Positions 34,120 to 44,182 of a stretch of DNA of 64,000 bases are shown one piece after another. This stretch comes from JANNSX01 sp041397825 (GTDB taxonomy: Bacteria > Pseudomonadota > Alphaproteobacteria > Rhizobiales > Hyphomicrobiaceae), in NCBI GenBank assembly GCA_041397825.1, contig JAWKVX010000006.1, positions 124,001 through 188,000 on the forward strand, read 5' to 3'. The position numbers and the translations under genes are program-made. Position 1 is the stretch's first letter, and the number at the start of each line of letters is the position of its first letter. The notes under the pieces were generated by a model. It saw only the letters and a list, made by a program, of their open reading frames with translations. It did not search any database and was not told the origin of the DNA.

Positions 34120-35565
34120 ATGACATGGAAACGTACACTCGGTTGGCTCGGCGGCGCCGCCTTGATGGCGTCGGCGATGACGACCGGGGCCAATGCCCAG
34201 TCGGCGGCTCAGCGTGCCGTCGACGAGGCCAAGAAGTACTCCGGACAGACGATCACCATCGTCTGGGAGGCTGGCCTGCAATCGCTCGATCCGCTCAACT
34301 TCTCCGGTCCGAAGTGGAAAGAGCTGACGGGCATCGAGGTCAAGGTGATCGAAGTCTCGACCGCCGAGATGTTCACGAAGATCATGCAGGAATACCGGGC
34401 AGGCACGGGTGCCTATGATGCATTGAACGTTATTCCGGCCTGGATGCCCGACCTCGCGCAGGCCGGGGCCCTGGAAGTGCTCGATCCCTACGTCGACAAA
34501 TACGGCTACCGCGACGAGCTGCAGACCATCGCGCCGACCTATCGCGACAACCAGATGATGGTCGACGGCAAGATCTACGGCTTCCCGGACGATGGCGACG
34601 TCTTCCTGATGTACTATCGCAAGGACATCTTTGCCGATCCGGACGTGCAGGCGAAGTTCAAGGAGAAGACCGGCAAGGATCTCGCCGTGCCGACCACCTG
34701 GGCCGACTTTGCGGTCGTCGGCTCGGCCTTAACCGATATCCTCAAGGACAAGGGCACCTATGGTGCCGCGTTCTTCCGGCAGCCGCCCTATACGATGTTC
34801 ATGTTCCAGGAGCGCTTCCGCAACGAAGGTGGCAAGTTCTTCGATCCCGACACCATGAAGGCGACCATCAACTCCGACATCGGCGTCAAGGTGCTGACCG
34901 AGATGCGGGAGGAGAACAAGTTCATGCCACCGGGCGTCGAGCAGTGGGGCTTCGTCGAGAACCTCGCCGCCTTCCTTTCCGGACAGACGGCCATGACCAT
35001 CTCCTGGCCTCCCTATGGCCGATGGGCCGCCGGCTACGGCACCGATCAGGAAGCCCTGTCGTGGGTTCCCAAGTCCACCATCGCCGGCAAGGTCGGCTAC
35101 GCCCTGCCGCCGGGTGGACATCCGGAGCTCGCCGCCGGCTTCGCGCTGTCGGTCGCCTCGACGTCCAAGAACAAGGACGCCGCCTACCTGTTCATCCAGT
35201 GGCTGAACAGCGAGGAGACCAGCATGCAGCGCGTGCAGCTGCCTTACGCCCTGCGTGACCCCTTCCGCGACTCGCACTTCACCAGCCCCGAGTATCTCGC
35301 CAAGTGGCCGGACGCGAAGGACTATCTTGCGGCTCTCGGCGAGGGCGCCAAGACCGGACTGCTCGATCTGTCGCTTTTGCAAACAGACAAGTATGAAGAG
35401 AGCCTCCGGCAGATGATCTCGAAACTGTGGGCAGGCGAGGATCCGAAGGCGATCCTCGATGCCGCCGCGGCCGAGTGGGATGCGACGACCGAGAAAATCG
35501 GGGTCGACAAGCAGAAGGCCGTCTACAACGCCTGGGCCGCCAAGAGCGGCGCCTATCCGCAGTGA
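34120..35565 (+). CDS. ABC transporter sugar-type substrate-binding protein
   Basis: The ATG at 34120 follows AAAGGAGGAAA; the longer frame from 33703 overlaps the previous gene and is not real. The 481-residue product has a Sec signal peptide cleaved near ...TTGANAQ. The mature protein is of the family 1 (MalE/UgpB-like) class: ITIVWEAGLQSLDPL, EMFTKIMQEYRAGTGAYDALNVIPAWMPDLAQ, PTTWADFAVVGSAL and a C-terminal SEETSMQRVQLPYALRD. It delivers substrate to the permeases that follow. A sugar or sugar acid such as a tetronate or apionolactone is inferred from the operon. Confidence 0.88.
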   Translation: MTWKRTLGWLGGAALMASAMTTGANAQSAAQRAVDEAKKYSGQTITIVWEAGLQSLDPLNFSGPKWKELTGIEVKVIEVSTAEMFTKIMQEYRAGTGAYDALNVIPAWMPDLAQAGALEVLDPYVDKYGYRDELQTIAPTYRDNQMMVDGKIYGFPDDGDVFLMYYRKDIFADPDVQAKFKEKTGKDLAVPTTWADFAVVGSALTDILKDKGTYGAAFFRQPPYTMFMFQERFRNEGGKFFDPDTMKATINSDIGVKVLTEMREENKFMPPGVEQWGFVENLAAFLSGQTAMTISWPPYGRWAAGYGTDQEALSWVPKSTIAGKVGYALPPGGHPELAAGFALSVASTSKNKDAAYLFIQWLNSEETSMQRVQLPYALRDPFRDSHFTSPEYLAKWPDAKDYLAALGEGAKTGLLDLSLLQTDKYEESLRQMISKLWAGEDPKAILDAAAAEWDATTEKIGVDKQKAVYNAWAAKSGAYPQ

Positions 35566-35579
35566 GGCAAGCCTGACTC

Positions 35580-35615
35580 GCGTGGGCCGGACCCGTTCCG
35601 GCCCACGCAGTTCTT
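35580..35615 (+). terminator. Intra-operon terminator or attenuator after the binding-protein gene
   Basis: GCGTGGGCCGGA (35580-35591) and TCCGGCCCACGC (35597-35608) form a 12-bp stem with a 5-base loop, followed by AGTTCTTT. It sits 14 bases after the binding-protein stop and 99 bases before the permease gene. Partial termination here would give more binding protein than permease, a common pattern in ABC operons. Confidence 0.65.
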
Positions 35616-35706
35616 TGTAGCTCCCGATCCGAGCGTTTCAGGCTTGCCAAGCCGGTCCTTCGGCGCTTTTGTCGGCCATGTGACGACCCACTGAAGCGAT
35701 CCTGAC

Positions 35707-36615
35707 ATGACCGCCGCCTCATCACTCCATGTCTATCAAGCGTCCGGACGCATCCCGGATGGCGGTTTCAAATACTGGATCATCGCGCCGTCGATCTTCC
35801 TGCTGCTGCTGATCGGCATTTTTCCGCTGGTCTATACGCTGGTGGTCAGCTTCATGCGGCTCACCATGCTCGAGGCCGACACCTCTTTCGCAGGTCTCGT
35901 CAACTACGCCCAGCTCTTCAAGGACTCGCGCCTCTGGCAGAGCATCCTCCATACCCTCATCATCACCGCCATCGCGCTGCCGCTCGAGCTCGTGCTCGGA
36001 CTGGCGATGGCACAGCTCTTTCTCGAGCGGCTGCCCGGCCGGCAGATCTTCGTCGCCCTCATCGTGCTGCCGACGATCATCTCGCCGATCGTCGCGGGGG
36101 CCACCTGGCGACTGATGTTCGACCAGCGCTATGGGCCTATCAATCAGATCCTCGGCTGGCTCTGGGGCGGCGATGTCGTGGCGCTGTGGACGGTCAATCC
36201 CAACCTCGTCTATCCGGCCATTCTCGTCTGCGAGATCTGGCAGTGGACGCCCTTCATGTTCCTGATCCTGCTCGCGGCGCTCTCGAACGTCGACAAGTCG
36301 CTGACTGACGCCGCCGAGATCGATGGCGCCGGCTACTGGCGAACCTTCTTCAAAATCGTTCTGCCGGCGATCTGGCCGGTCATGGCCATTGCGGTGCTGA
36401 TCCGCGGCCTCGATCTCGCGCGCATCTTCGACATCATCTGGGCGTTGACGCAGGGCGGTCCAGGAACCATGACCGAGACCGTCTCGATCTACACTTACAC
36501 CCAGGGCTTCCGGCAGTTTGAGACGAGCTATACGGCGGCCATCGCCTTCCTGGTCATCGTGCTCCTGACCATCGTCATCGTCTGGGCCATCCGGCGCATG
36601 GGGCTCGCAAGATGA
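35707..36615 (+). CDS. ABC transporter permease, MalF/UgpA type
   Basis: A 302-residue membrane protein with six transmembrane helices. The EAA loop that touches the ATPase is DAAEIDGAGYWRTFFKIVLPAIWP. FLLLLIGIFPLVYTLVVSFM is the first helix. It overlaps the second permease gene by four bases. It belongs to the CUT1 carbohydrate uptake group together with the next two genes. Confidence 0.88.
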   Translation: MTAASSLHVYQASGRIPDGGFKYWIIAPSIFLLLLIGIFPLVYTLVVSFMRLTMLEADTSFAGLVNYAQLFKDSRLWQSILHTLIITAIALPLELVLGLAMAQLFLERLPGRQIFVALIVLPTIISPIVAGATWRLMFDQRYGPINQILGWLWGGDVVALWTVNPNLVYPAILVCEIWQWTPFMFLILLAALSNVDKSLTDAAEIDGAGYWRTFFKIVLPAIWPVMAIAVLIRGLDLARIFDIIWALTQGGPGTMTETVSIYTYTQGFRQFETSYTAAIAFLVIVLLTIVIVWAIRRMGLAR

Positions 36616-37472
36616 GCATGGCTACGAGAGACGACGGCATGGCGTCGGTGCGCCGGCGCAAACGCCTGATGCTGGCGCTCCGCTATGCCGGCGCCATCTG
36701 CCTCACTCTGTTCTTCATCTTCCCCGTCTATTGGCTCTTCATGATCTCGTTCAAAACTCCGGAGGAGATCTTCGCCTATCCGCCCGCCTGGGTACCGAAA
36801 GCGCTCCAGTTCGCCAACTATGCGGTGCTATTCAAGGATGGAGACGCCGAGACCGTTGGCAACAGCCTGATCCTTGCCGGGGCCTCCACCGTCATCGCCA
36901 TGCTGCTCGGCACAATCGCCGCCTACTCGCTCGTCCGCTTCAAGACCGGTGGCGAGAACCTCGCCGTCTGGATCATATCGCAGCGCCTGATGCCGCCGAT
37001 CGCGATCGTCTTCCCGATCTTCCTGCTCTACGTTTTCCTCGGTTGGGTCGACACCTATCACGGCCTCATCATCCTCTACACGGCGTTCAGCCTTCCCTAT
37101 GTCATCTGGATGATGCGGGGCTATATCGAGGACATCCCGCTGGAGCTTGAAGAGAGCGCCCTCGTCGACGGCCTGTCGCGCTGGCAGGTGATCTGGAAGG
37201 TGGTGTTCCCGATGGCGCGGACGGGCCTGTTCGCCACCGCCGTCTTCACCTTCGTCTTCGCCTGGAACGACTTCCTGTTCGCGCTGGTGCTGACGCGTAC
37301 GGAAGTCACGACCTACACCGTGCAGGTCACTCATTACTTCGGCGGGCAGTCGAATTTCTGGGCGAAGATCGCGGCGATGTCGGTCTTGGGAACGCTTCCC
37401 GTGTTCGTCGCCGTCGCCTTCCTGCAGCGGTATCTGGTCAGGGGCATATCTATGGGTGCAGTGAAGGGTTAG
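36612..37472 (+). CDS. ABC transporter permease, MalG/UgpE type
   Basis: A 286-residue permease with six membrane segments. FIFPVYWLFMISFKTPEEIFAYPPAW is the typical start, and ESALVDGLSRWQVIWKVVFPMARTG is the EAA loop. It ends with LQRYLVRGISMGAVKG, the signature C-terminus of MalG-type proteins. It overlaps the upstream permease by four bases and is followed by the ATPase after three bases. Confidence 0.88.
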   Translation: MSMATRDDGMASVRRRKRLMLALRYAGAICLTLFFIFPVYWLFMISFKTPEEIFAYPPAWVPKALQFANYAVLFKDGDAETVGNSLILAGASTVIAMLLGTIAAYSLVRFKTGGENLAVWIISQRLMPPIAIVFPIFLLYVFLGWVDTYHGLIILYTAFSLPYVIWMMRGYIEDIPLELEESALVDGLSRWQVIWKVVFPMARTGLFATAVFTFVFAWNDFLFALVLTRTEVTTYTVQVTHYFGGQSNFWAKIAAMSVLGTLPVFVAVAFLQRYLVRGISMGAVKG

Positions 37473-37475
37473 GAC

Positions 37476-38558
<1,083 letters not shown>

Positions 38559-38569
38559 GGAGAGGAGCC

Positions 38570-40537
38570 ATGGCCGAGAGCAACCCCAGTCGCGCCGTCA
38601 AGCTGTTCGGCACCACGACGCTCGACCCCGAGCCGCAGAAACTGAAGGCCGGAGCCCTTTCCGCCGAGCTCGACAACGGCATGCTGCGGTACATCCGCAT
38701 CGGCGACGTCGAGGTGCTTCGCGGCATCGCCTTTCTGGTTCGCGACGAGAACTGGGGCACGTTCGCACCGAAGATCGAGAATCTCAAAGTTGAAGAATCC
38801 GCCGATCGCTTCTCCGTCACCTATGATGCAACTTGCGCCGATGCCAAACGGAGCATCCGCTACCGAGCGACGATCGCCGGCTCAGCCGACGGCAAGCTGT
38901 CGTTCTCAGCCGAGGCGACGCCAGAGACCGACGTCTTGACGAATCGGACCGGTTTCGTCGTCCTTCACCCGCTCGCCGGCGTCGCCGGCAGGCCACTCAC
39001 CATCGCTCATGTCGATGGAAAGGTCGTGACCTCCGAGTTTCCACCGATCATCGACCCGGACTGTCCGTTCCGCGACATCCGTGCGCTGACGCACGAGACG
39101 TTGCCCGGTGTCATGGCCGAGGTGACAATGACGGGCGACACCTTCGAGATGGAGGATCACCGCAACTGGACGGATGCCTCCTTCAAGACCTATGTCCGCC
39201 CGCTCGCCCTGCCGTGGCCGTATACGCTTCCGAAGGGCAAGAGCTTCCAGCAAGCCGTGACGCTCGAGCTGAAGGGGCCGCTGCCGAAGCCGGCCTTGGG
39301 CGGCGGGTCCGAGCCGGTTGCGGTTACGCTCGGCGCTCCGTCTGGCAAGATGCCGGAGATCGGAACCGGCGTCGCGGCCAGGGAAGCCGCCCACGCGGTT
39401 GCCGCCGCCGATCTCGTCAAGGCTGTAGGCCTGAGGCATCTCGTCTGCCAGATCGATGGCCGCCAGGCCGACTTTGCGGAGGCACTGCCGCATTACCGCG
39501 ACCTGGGTGCGAAGGCCGACTCGGTCATCGAGCTCGAGATCGTCATTCCCGGCACAGGGACGCCCAGTGACGAGCTCGCCACGATTGCAGAAGCCGTGCG
39601 GAAATCCGGCATCACGCCCTCGGCGGTCGCCGTCTCGCCAGCCGTCGACCTCAAGGCCGTGCTACCGGGCTCGCCACGTCCGCCAGCGCCTCCCGACGCA
39701 GAGATCTACGCCGCGGCGCGCGCCGCCTTTCCCGGCATTCGCCTCGGCGGCGGCATGTTCTCGTACTTCACCGAGCTCAATCGCAAGCCGCCGTTGGCCG
39801 AGGCCCTCGATTTCGTGACGCATACGACCTGCCCAATCGTGCATGCCGCCGACGATGTCTCCGTCATGGAGACGCTCGAGGCCCTGCCCTATGTCATCAC
39901 CTCGACGAAGGTGCTGGCCAAGGGCAAGCCCTACCGACTGGGTCCCTCCGGCATCGCCGCTCGCGACAATCCTTACGGCAAGGCGACCTCGCCCAATCCT
40001 GGCAATGGCCGCGTCTGCCTCGCCGACATGGACCCTCGCCAGCGCGGCATCTTCGGCGCCGCCTGGACGCTCGGTTATGCCTCTATCTTCGCCAATGGCG
40101 GCCTCGAAGCGTTAGCGCTCTGCAGCCCGACGGGACCATCGGGACTGATCTATCGCAAGCTGGCCGACGCGCAGCCCTACTTCGATTCGGCCGGCTCCGG
40201 CACCGTCTACCCCGTCTACCACATCATTGCTGCGTTGGCGGCGGCCTCCGGCAGGACGCGGCTGGACGCACGAAGCTCGCACCCGTCCAAGGTCACCGCG
40301 CTCGCCTTCGAGAGCAACGGGCATCGTCATCTCTGGCTCGCCAACCTGACCTCCGCCGAGACCAACGTCACGATCGCGGGGCTCGGTGGGAGCACCACGC
40401 TGGCGCTGCTCGACGAGGCCGCCTTTGTCGACGCGACCCGGAACCCGGACTGGCTCGGGAAGGCAGGCACGAGGCTTGCGAGCGCCGGCAACGTCACGCT
40501 GCCGCCCTACGCCACGGCCCGCATCATCAGCGACTGA
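38570..40537 (+). CDS. apnL: D-apionate lactonase-like protein (ApnL family)
   Basis: The ATG at 38570 follows AGGAGAGGAG; an in-frame GTG at 38552 is less likely. The 655-residue protein has an N-terminal beta-sandwich-like part (LDNGMLRYIRIGDVEVLRG, FLVRDENWGTFAP) and a C-terminal barrel-like part with LGGGMFSYFTELNRK, VHAADDVSVMETLEALPYV and RQRGIFGAAWTLGYAS. This matches my memory of ApnL, which opens D-apionolactone to D-apionate in the apiose route. The following kinase and decarboxylase fit either the apionate or the tetronate route. No ApnO-type oxidoisomerase is seen. Confidence 0.62.
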   Translation: MAESNPSRAVKLFGTTTLDPEPQKLKAGALSAELDNGMLRYIRIGDVEVLRGIAFLVRDENWGTFAPKIENLKVEESADRFSVTYDATCADAKRSIRYRATIAGSADGKLSFSAEATPETDVLTNRTGFVVLHPLAGVAGRPLTIAHVDGKVVTSEFPPIIDPDCPFRDIRALTHETLPGVMAEVTMTGDTFEMEDHRNWTDASFKTYVRPLALPWPYTLPKGKSFQQAVTLELKGPLPKPALGGGSEPVAVTLGAPSGKMPEIGTGVAAREAAHAVAAADLVKAVGLRHLVCQIDGRQADFAEALPHYRDLGAKADSVIELEIVIPGTGTPSDELATIAEAVRKSGITPSAVAVSPAVDLKAVLPGSPRPPAPPDAEIYAAARAAFPGIRLGGGMFSYFTELNRKPPLAEALDFVTHTTCPIVHAADDVSVMETLEALPYVITSTKVLAKGKPYRLGPSGIAARDNPYGKATSPNPGNGRVCLADMDPRQRGIFGAAWTLGYASIFANGGLEALALCSPTGPSGLIYRKLADAQPYFDSAGSGTVYPVYHIIAALAAASGRTRLDARSSHPSKVTALAFESNGHRHLWLANLTSAETNVTIAGLGGSTTLALLDEAAFVDATRNPDWLGKAGTRLASAGNVTLPPYATARIISD

Positions 40538-40551
40538 GCAGGGTGGACCCG

Positions 40552-41820
40552 ATGGCCGCTGTGCTTGGTGCCATTGCCGACGACCTGACAGGGGCGACCG
40601 ATCTCGCCAACACGCTCGTCAAGCGGGGTATGCGCACCGTGCAGGTGATCGGCGTGCCGGATACGGCCGCGCCCGCTCCCGATGCGGATGCCATCGTCGT
40701 CGCCCTCAAATCCCGGACGATCGCCGCAGCCGAGGCCATCGCCCAGTCTCGCCAGGCACTTGCATGGTTACGGCAAGCTGACATCCGCCAGACGATCTTC
40801 AAGTATTGCTCGACCTTCGATTCGACCGACACCGGCAATATCGGCCCCGTCGCCGACGCCTTGCTGGCCGATCTCGGATCGTCCTTCACGATTGCCTGCC
40901 CAGCCTTTCCGGAGAACAAGCGTACAATCTACCAGGGCCACCTCTTCGTCGGCGATCAGCTCCTCTCCGAGAGCAGCATGCGGCACCACCCGCTGACGCC
41001 GATGACGGACGCCAACCTCGTGCGGGTGCTGCAACGGCAGACCGACGGCAAGGTCGGCCTCATCCCCTATGCGACCGTCAATGACGGCGCCCGCGCTGTC
41101 TGGACGGCGATCAAGGATTTGATGGACAGCGGCCATCGCTATGCCATCACCGACGCGATCCGGGACCGCCACCTGATCGACATCGGCGAGGCCGTCGCCG
41201 GCCTGCCGCTCGTCACCGGCGGCTCGGGGATTGCCCTCGGTCTGCCGCGGAACTTCCAGCGCCTTCACAGTCTCCAGCTGCAAACCGAGCCGCCGCCGCT
41301 CCCTGACATCGTTGGCTTGTCCGCCATCGTATCCGGAAGTTGCTCGCAGGCGACGCTCGGCCAGGTGGCGGCCTGGGCGAATAGGTATCCAGCCCATGCG
41401 ATCGATCCACTTGCGCTCGCCAAGGGCGTCGATGCCGCCGCCATTGCCCTGGCCTGGGCGCGCAAGCATCTCGCCGACGGTCCGGTGCTGATCTATGCGA
41501 GCGCCCCGCCCGACGATGTCAAGCGCGTGCAGGCCGAGATCGGCCGCGAGCAGGCGGGGCAGCTGGTCGAGGAGGCCCTGGCCAAGGTTGCCAAAGGTCT
41601 CGTCGAGGCCGGCGTCCGGCGCCTGATCGTCGCCGGTGGCGAGACGTCCGGAGCCGTGGTCCAGGAGCTCGGCGTCTCGCAGCTCCGCATCGGGCCGGAG
41701 ATCGATCCCGGCGTTCCGTGGACCGAAAGCATCGGCGCGCCTCGTCTCGCACTCGCCCTCAAATCCGGCAATTTCGGCGCGCCTGATTTCTTCGCCAAGG
41801 CCCTGGGCCTGCTGCCATGA
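40552..41820 (+). CDS. otnK: 3-oxo-tetronate 4-kinase (four-carbon acid sugar kinase)
   Basis: The ATG at 40552 follows AGGGTGG; a GTG three codons upstream is also possible. The 422-residue DUF1537-type kinase has LGAIADDLTGATDLANTLVKRG at the N-terminus, FKYCSTFDSTDTGNIGPV and ACPAFPENKRTIYQGHLFV for sugar acid binding. The nucleotide half contains LSAIVSGSCSQATLGQV and RLIVAGGETSGAVVQEL. OtnK phosphorylates 3-oxo-tetronate; the close relative OiaK acts on 3-oxo-isoapionate. With ApnL upstream, either is possible. Confidence 0.85.
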   Translation: MAAVLGAIADDLTGATDLANTLVKRGMRTVQVIGVPDTAAPAPDADAIVVALKSRTIAAAEAIAQSRQALAWLRQADIRQTIFKYCSTFDSTDTGNIGPVADALLADLGSSFTIACPAFPENKRTIYQGHLFVGDQLLSESSMRHHPLTPMTDANLVRVLQRQTDGKVGLIPYATVNDGARAVWTAIKDLMDSGHRYAITDAIRDRHLIDIGEAVAGLPLVTGGSGIALGLPRNFQRLHSLQLQTEPPPLPDIVGLSAIVSGSCSQATLGQVAAWANRYPAHAIDPLALAKGVDAAAIALAWARKHLADGPVLIYASAPPDDVKRVQAEIGREQAGQLVEEALAKVAKGLVEAGVRRLIVAGGETSGAVVQELGVSQLRIGPEIDPGVPWTESIGAPRLALALKSGNFGAPDFFAKALGLLP

Positions 41821-42455
41821 GCGAGGACCACGCCCGCGAGGAGATCTGCCGTCTCGGCCGCTCGCTCTTCCGACGAGGCCTCACTTTCGGCGCTTCGGGC
41901 AATATCAGCGTCCGGACCCGCTCGGGCTACCTGATGACGCCGACCGGCGTGTCGCTGGATCGGCTCGATCCTGAGCGGCTGTCTGTGCTGGATATGGACG
42001 GGCAACCCGTCGCCGGCGACCCGCCGACGAAAGAATCGGACCTGCATCTGGCCATGTACCGCGAACGAGCACGGTCGACCGCCATCGTGCATCTGCATTC
42101 GACGCACTCGGTGGCCGTATCGTGTCTCGAGGATATCGCTCCTGACGACGTTTTGCCGCCGGTGACCGCCTACTACGTCATGCGCGTCGGCACATTGCCG
42201 CTGGTCCCCTATCTCCCACCGGGCGATCCCGCCTTGGCCGAGGCCGTAGGAAGGATGGCCGGGAAACATCACGCGATCCTCCTCGCCAATCATGGACCCG
42301 TCGTTGCGGGCGCGACGCTCGAGGCGGCTGGCCAGGCCATCGAGGAGCTCGAGGAGACGGCCAAGCTCTACCTTCTGCTCCGCCACGAGAAGTTCCGCTT
42401 CCTGACGCCCGAGCAGGCGGCTGAGATCAGGCGGCGTTTCCCGGGCAGATCATGA
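41817..42455 (+). CDS. otnC: 3-oxo-tetronate 4-phosphate decarboxylase (class II aldolase family)
   Basis: A 212-residue protein with the class II aldolase/adducin fold. LTFGASGNISVRTRSGYLMTPTG is the phosphate-binding start. VHLHSTHSVAVSCL supplies two metal His, and HHAILLANHGPVVAGATLEAA supplies the third. OtnC decarboxylates 3-oxo-tetronate 4-phosphate to dihydroxyacetone phosphate. It overlaps otnK by four bases, and kinase plus decarboxylase act in sequence. The apionate counterpart OiaC is the alternative. Confidence 0.85.
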   Translation: MSEDHAREEICRLGRSLFRRGLTFGASGNISVRTRSGYLMTPTGVSLDRLDPERLSVLDMDGQPVAGDPPTKESDLHLAMYRERARSTAIVHLHSTHSVAVSCLEDIAPDDVLPPVTAYYVMRVGTLPLVPYLPPGDPALAEAVGRMAGKHHAILLANHGPVVAGATLEAAGQAIEELEETAKLYLLLRHEKFRFLTPEQAAEIRRRFPGRS

Positions 42456-42492
42456 AGCCGGACGGGTCAGCAAACGACATTGGGAGCACGCC

Positions 42493-43374
42493 ATGCGCCT
42501 CGCCGTGACGGGTGCCTCGGGGTTCATCGGCCGGCCGCTCGTCCAACGCCTACGGGATGACGATCACACGATCCTCGCCAGCGACTGCCGACCGGGCGAC
42601 GGCGTCGAAGGGCTGGATCTCAGGGACCGGATCGGCGTCAGGGCCTGGCTCGGTCAGTCGCATGCCGATGTGGTCATCGCGCTCGGGGCAATCTCCGGTC
42701 CGATGGTCGCGCCCGACGATCCCGAGCAGGTGCTCGATTCGAACATCGGTGGCCTGCTCAATCTTCTCGAGGGCGTGCGCCGCGCCGGCATCCCTCGGCT
42801 CGTCTTCATCTCCTCGATCGCCGTCTATGCTACGAGACCCGATCTTTCCCCAGTGCCCGAGACGGCGGCGTTGGCCTCGGTCGACACCTACAGCGCCAGC
42901 AAGGTCGCCGGCGAGGCGATGGTTGCGGCCTATGCCGCGCAATTCGGGTTATCGGCAACCTCCCTCCGGGTTTCGACGGTCTACGGACCCGGTCGCGCCA
43001 CGCCCTACATCATCGGCAAGCTCGTCGACTCGGCGAAGAGCGGCGCGGTGGTCGAGGTCTCCGGCCGACCGGCCAACATGCGCCAGTATGTGCATGTCGA
43101 CGACGTCGTCGAGGCCATCCGACTGTCGGTCGCCCATCCTCTTCCTGGCCATACGCCGATCAATATCACCGGCGGCACCTATACATCCGAGGTCGAGGTG
43201 GCGGAGATGATCACTCGGCTACTGCCATCAGCGCGCTACGTGGTCCGTGATTGCGAAGGTGGCGACGGCGCCATCGGTCCACTCGACATCACGATCGCCG
43301 AGCGACTGTTGGGGTATCGGCCGACGGTGAGCCTCGATGAGGGACTGGGGCGTCTGGTTGCGGCTACGGCTTGA
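42493..43374 (+). CDS. NAD-dependent epimerase/dehydratase family protein
   Basis: A 293-residue extended SDR. VTGASGFIGRPLVQRLRDD binds NAD, VFISSIAVYATRP supplies the catalytic Ser/Thr and TYSASKVAGEAMVA the YxxxK pair. STVYGPGRATPYIIGKLVD and RQYVHVDDVVEAIRLSV are typical of sugar epimerases and sugar-lactone-forming dehydrogenases. It ends the tetronate/apionate operon. An upstream aldose or lactone dehydrogenase role is plausible but unproven. Its 3' end overlaps the convergent hydratase gene by 11 bases. Confidence 0.85.
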   Translation: MRLAVTGASGFIGRPLVQRLRDDDHTILASDCRPGDGVEGLDLRDRIGVRAWLGQSHADVVIALGAISGPMVAPDDPEQVLDSNIGGLLNLLEGVRRAGIPRLVFISSIAVYATRPDLSPVPETAALASVDTYSASKVAGEAMVAAYAAQFGLSATSLRVSTVYGPGRATPYIIGKLVDSAKSGAVVEVSGRPANMRQYVHVDDVVEAIRLSVAHPLPGHTPINITGGTYTSEVEVAEMITRLLPSARYVVRDCEGGDGAIGPLDITIAERLLGYRPTVSLDEGLGRLVAATA

Positions 43375-44182
43375 AGTGCGCCGCACGCCACTTGAGCGCC
43401 GCGCCGAGTCCATCGCGCTCGGCGATTTTCATGAACTCGGCACCATATTCGGTTTTTGCCGCATAGAGCGGGGCGATGGTATCGAGCCCTGCCTCCATGG
43501 CGCGGCGAAATCCTTGCGCCTCGAGGCCACGATTGATGGCACGCTTCGTCATCACCAGTGCCTCGGCGTCGACCATGGCGAGTCGGCGCGCATATCCAAG
43601 GGTCTCATCGACCAATCTGTCACGTGGCACGACTCTGTTGATCATACCGATCTCAAGGGCCCGGGCCGCATCGATCATGTCGCCGAAATAGAGCATCTCG
43701 CGTCCCCGCTTCGGTCCGACAATGAAGGGCAACACGAAGCCCGGACCGGAGTTGGAAAAACGGATCTCCGGCTCGCCGAACTTCGCATCGTCGGCGGCGA
43801 TGGTGAGATCGCAGAAGAGCGAAAGCTCGCAGCCGCCCCCCAGCACATGCCCCTGCACCGAAGCGATGACGGGTTTCGAAAGCTGCCACGGCATCAGCTC
43901 GAGCTCGAGGCATTCCTTGAGCACGTCGAACCAGTTGAGCGAGGGATCCTGCCAGCGCCCACCAACCTCGAAACCTCCGCCGACATCGTAGCCGACGCAG
44001 AAGCTACGGCCCTCGCCTCGAAGCACGACAACGCTCGTCGTCCGATCGTCCTCGGCCTGCCGGAAGGCGGTGATCAGGCCCCGCATCAGCTCGCCGGAGA
44101 TCGCGTTGAGCTTCTCGGGGCGGTTGAGGGTTACGAGGCTCACACGCCCGTCGGCTTCGTATTTGACAATCGGATCGGCCAT
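43364..44182 (-). CDS. Enoyl-CoA hydratase/isomerase family protein
   Basis: The start at 44182 (MADPIVKYEADGRV) shares one base with the stop of the ureohydrolase gene. The 272-residue crotonase-fold product has VTLNRPEKLNAISGELMRGL, EGRSFCVGYDVGGG and QGHVLGGGCELSLFCDLTIAADDAKFGEPEI, which contains the oxyanion and catalytic Glu region. It lies at the 3' end of a minus-strand unit with the ureohydrolase and the Pot-type transporter. Its link to their substrate is unclear. Confidence 0.85.
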   Translation of the reverse strand: MADPIVKYEADGRVSLVTLNRPEKLNAISGELMRGLITAFRQAEDDRTTSVVVLRGEGRSFCVGYDVGGGFEVGGRWQDPSLNWFDVLKECLELELMPWQLSKPVIASVQGHVLGGGCELSLFCDLTIAADDAKFGEPEIRFSNSGPGFVLPFIVGPKRGREMLYFGDMIDAARALEIGMINRVVPRDRLVDETLGYARRLAMVDAEALVMTKRAINRGLEAQGFRRAMEAGLDTIAPLYAAKTEYGAEFMKIAERDGLGAALKWRAAHFKP

